From JANNRA01 sp031401035 (GTDB lineage: Bacteria > Desulfobacterota > Binatia > HRBIN30 > CADEER01), in NCBI GenBank assembly GCA_031401035.1, contig JANNRA010000046.1:1-7165 (forward strand): a stretch of 7,165 nucleotides of DNA, written 5' to 3'. The stretch's first letter is position 1, and every line of letters begins with the position of its first letter. The position numbers were made by a program, and so were the translations under genes. Under the pieces are notes generated by a model. The model did not search any database and was not told the origin of the DNA. It saw only the letters and a program-made list of their open reading frames with translations. This document shows, piece after piece, positions 5,817 to 7,165 of the stretch.

Positions 5817-6317
5817 TCAGACCGGGTCCTCGTAGTCGAGTTCTACCAACACCGCGCCGCCGTCGACCATCTGCCCCGCCAGCGCGTGCACGCTCCGCAC
5901 CACGGCGTTCGCCGCGGCGGTGAGGCGGTGTTCCATCTTCATGGCCTCGAGGATGAGCAGCCCGTCACCGGCGGCGACGCGCTGGCCGATCTCGACGAGC
6001 ACCTGCAGGACTTTGCCCGGCATCGGCGCGGTGACCTGCGGCGGCGCCAACAGCACGTGATCGGGCGAGCCACCGGCCGCCTCCGGGTTCAGCACATAGA
6101 CCTCGCCGGCGAGCCAGACGTGGTCGGCGCCACCGATCCGGACGACATGCGCGACCTTCGTTCCCCCGTCGATGCAAAGTTGCAACGTCGTGCGGTCGAT
6201 GACGGTCGCATCGACCATCCGCTCGACCCCGTCGACAGTCACCCGAAAGCGACCGGGCCCCTCGCGCCGGGCCTCGGCGACCAGATGCTGGCCGCCGTGT
6301 CGGTACCCGGTGTGCAT
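5817..6317 (-). CDS. Biotin carboxyl carrier part of an acyl-CoA carboxylase
   Basis: This 166-residue frame matches the C-terminal third of alpha subunits of propionyl-, methylcrotonyl- or geranyl-CoA-type carboxylases. Residues 1-85 look like the beta-rich BT linker domain that binds the carboxyltransferase, and 90-166 are the biotinyl domain. The hinge APMPG is at 97-101 and the biotin-attachment motif EAMKM has its target Lys at 127. The chain carries CO2 on biotin from the biotin carboxylase to the carboxyltransferase. Start: ATG at 6315-6317 overlaps the upstream TGA by one base (TGATG), which suits termination-reinitiation. A TTG at 6344 also lies in this open frame. In the relatives I know this region is fused to the biotin carboxylase. 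It may therefore be a truly split subunit or the downstream half of a gene carrying a one-base frameshift. Confidence 0.85.
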   Translation of the reverse strand: MHTGYRHGGQHLVAEARREGPGRFRVTVDGVERMVDATVIDRTTLQLCIDGGTKVAHVVRIGGADHVWLAGEVYVLNPEAAGGSPDHVLLAPPQVTAPMPGKVLQVLVEIGQRVAAGDGLLILEAMKMEHRLTAAANAVVRSVHALAGQMVDGGAVLVELDYEDPV

Positions 6318-7165
6318 CAACGTGCCCCACCCCCGAGCCGCCAAGCGCCGAGGGTATGACGCGGGGACGCCACGGGTGCCGGGGTGCCCGCGGCCGTGAC
6401 GCTGCCCGTTGGCGCGAGCGAGTGATGCAGCACGGCTGCGATCACCGCCTCGTCAAGCCGCGCCGCGGCCGGTTGCCAGGCGGCCATGTGCTCGGCGAGA
6501 AAGTGCGTGTGCGTGGTTCCGGCCACGAATGCATCGTGGTTCAGCAGGTCGGCGAGAAAGGCGACGTTGGTCGTCACGCCGACAATCGCGTAGTCACGCA
6601 GAGCGGTAACCAGCCGGCGGCGCGCGGTCTCGCGATCCGCGCCCCATGCCGACAGCTTCGCCAGCATCGGATCGTAGTGGACCGTCACCTCGCCGCCGAC
6701 CGCAAGACCCGAGTCGACGCGAATCCCGGCTCCCTGCGGCTCGCGCAGGAGTGCGATGCGGCCGGGGCTGGGCAGGAAGTCGTTCGCTGGATCCTCGGCG
6801 TAGATCCGGCACTCGATCGCATGGCCGCGCGGCGTCAGGTCGTCCTGGGCCAACCACAGTGATTCCCCGGCGGCGATGCGCAGTTGCGCCTGCACGAGGT
6901 CCACGCCGCTCACCCACTCGGTGATCGGGTGCTCAACCTGGAGACGGGTGTTCATCTCGAGGAAGAAGAAGTCTCCGTCATCCGTGACCAGAAACTCCAC
7001 CGTCCCCGCGCTGGCGTAATCGACGCTGCGCGCCGCGGCAATCGCCGCCGCCGCCAGCCGGTCGCGCAGCACCGGCGACACGCCGGGCGAGGGCGTCTCC
7101 TCGATGATCTTCTGATGGCGCCGCTGGATTGAGCACTCGCGCTCGCCCAGGTGCACGATCGCCCC
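6317..7165 (-). CDS. Biotin carboxylase part of an acyl-CoA carboxylase alpha subunit, 5' end missing
   Basis: The visible 282 residues are the C-terminal two thirds of a biotin carboxylase; the N-terminal and much of the ATP-grasp region lie right of the window. The enzyme makes carboxybiotin from ATP and bicarbonate. Marks in order are HLGERECSIQRRHQKIIEE (biotin carboxylase signature with the R-H-Q-K active-site run), VEFL...FFFLEMNTRLQVEHPITE (metal and bicarbonate residues Glu, Asn, Arg), GHAIECRIYAEDP (the Arg of the active site), FLPSPGRI and VHYDPMLAKL. The frame ends LGAWRLGGGAR then TGA, just where alpha subunits of the methylcrotonyl/geranyl/propionyl type pass into the BT linker. 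The stop is followed by the carrier frame through TGATG. The acyl-CoA substrate cannot be told without the carboxyltransferase subunit, which probably lies outside the window. Confidence 0.92.
   Translation of the reverse strand, partial: GAIVHLGERECSIQRRHQKIIEETPSPGVSPVLRDRLAAAAIAAARSVDYASAGTVEFLVTDDGDFFFLEMNTRLQVEHPITEWVSGVDLVQAQLRIAAGESLWLAQDDLTPRGHAIECRIYAEDPANDFLPSPGRIALLREPQGAGIRVDSGLAVGGEVTVHYDPMLAKLSAWGADRETARRRLVTALRDYAIVGVTTNVAFLADLLNHDAFVAGTTHTHFLAEHMAAWQPAAARLDEAVIAAVLHHSLAPTGSVTAAGTPAPVASPRHTLGAWRLGGGAR

Noticed and set aside
5234..5923. Arg-rich plus-strand frame overlapping the formyl-type gene
   Set aside because: It is a frame-shifted shadow of that gene with low-complexity Arg/Gly/Pro content.
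1..7165. tRNA or rRNA genes, CRISPR arrays, insertion sequences, attachment sites
   Set aside because: No repeat-spacer pattern, transposase frame, terminal inverted repeats or tRNA-like cloverleaf with a recognisable T-loop was found by eye on either strand.

Overview
The window is a gene-dense, GC-rich bacterial chromosome segment with no plasmid, phage or transposon signature. It carries acyl-CoA and one-carbon metabolism genes. Strong G/C preference at third codon positions, GTG starts, an IclR regulator next to etfBA and a biotin-dependent acyl-CoA carboxylase suggest a metabolically versatile soil or sediment bacterium. Candidates are a deltaproteobacterium-like lineage such as Desulfobacterota/Binatota, or Rokubacteria/NC10. 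This taxonomic guess rests on my memory of similar protein sequences and is weak.

Layout from left to right: the 3' part of a malonyl-CoA:ACP transacylase gene (fabD, + strand, cut by the left edge) meets etfA (- strand) tail to tail across a 168-base gap packed with G/C-rich stem-loops. A minus-strand cluster then reads iclR-type regulator, etfB, etfA (3294 down to 656). After a 143-base divergent control region, a plus-strand cluster of three tightly packed genes follows (3438-5807): a dienelactone-hydrolase-family protein, an N-formylglutamate-amidohydrolase-family protein and a 10-formyltetrahydrofolate hydrolase/formyltransferase-family protein. It ends only 9 bases from the stop of a minus-strand acyl-CoA carboxylase locus. 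That locus is read as two overlapping frames: a biotin carboxylase part (cut by the right edge) and a separate biotin-carrier part.

How they fit together: EtfAB takes electrons from acyl-CoA dehydrogenases, and the adjacent IclR regulator plausibly controls it, itself, and perhaps the divergent cluster. The plus-strand cluster couples an ester/lactone-type hydrolase with two enzymes whose families act on formyl groups. This hints at an undescribed formyl-handling or C1-releasing route, but the substrate cannot be read from sequence. The carboxylase at the right would feed branched-chain, propionyl or isoprenoid acyl-CoA breakdown. The points most worth checking are the split carboxylase alpha chain, the formyl-type three-gene cluster, and the palindrome in the iclR promoter. 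No RNA genes, CRISPR arrays or insertion sequences were seen.
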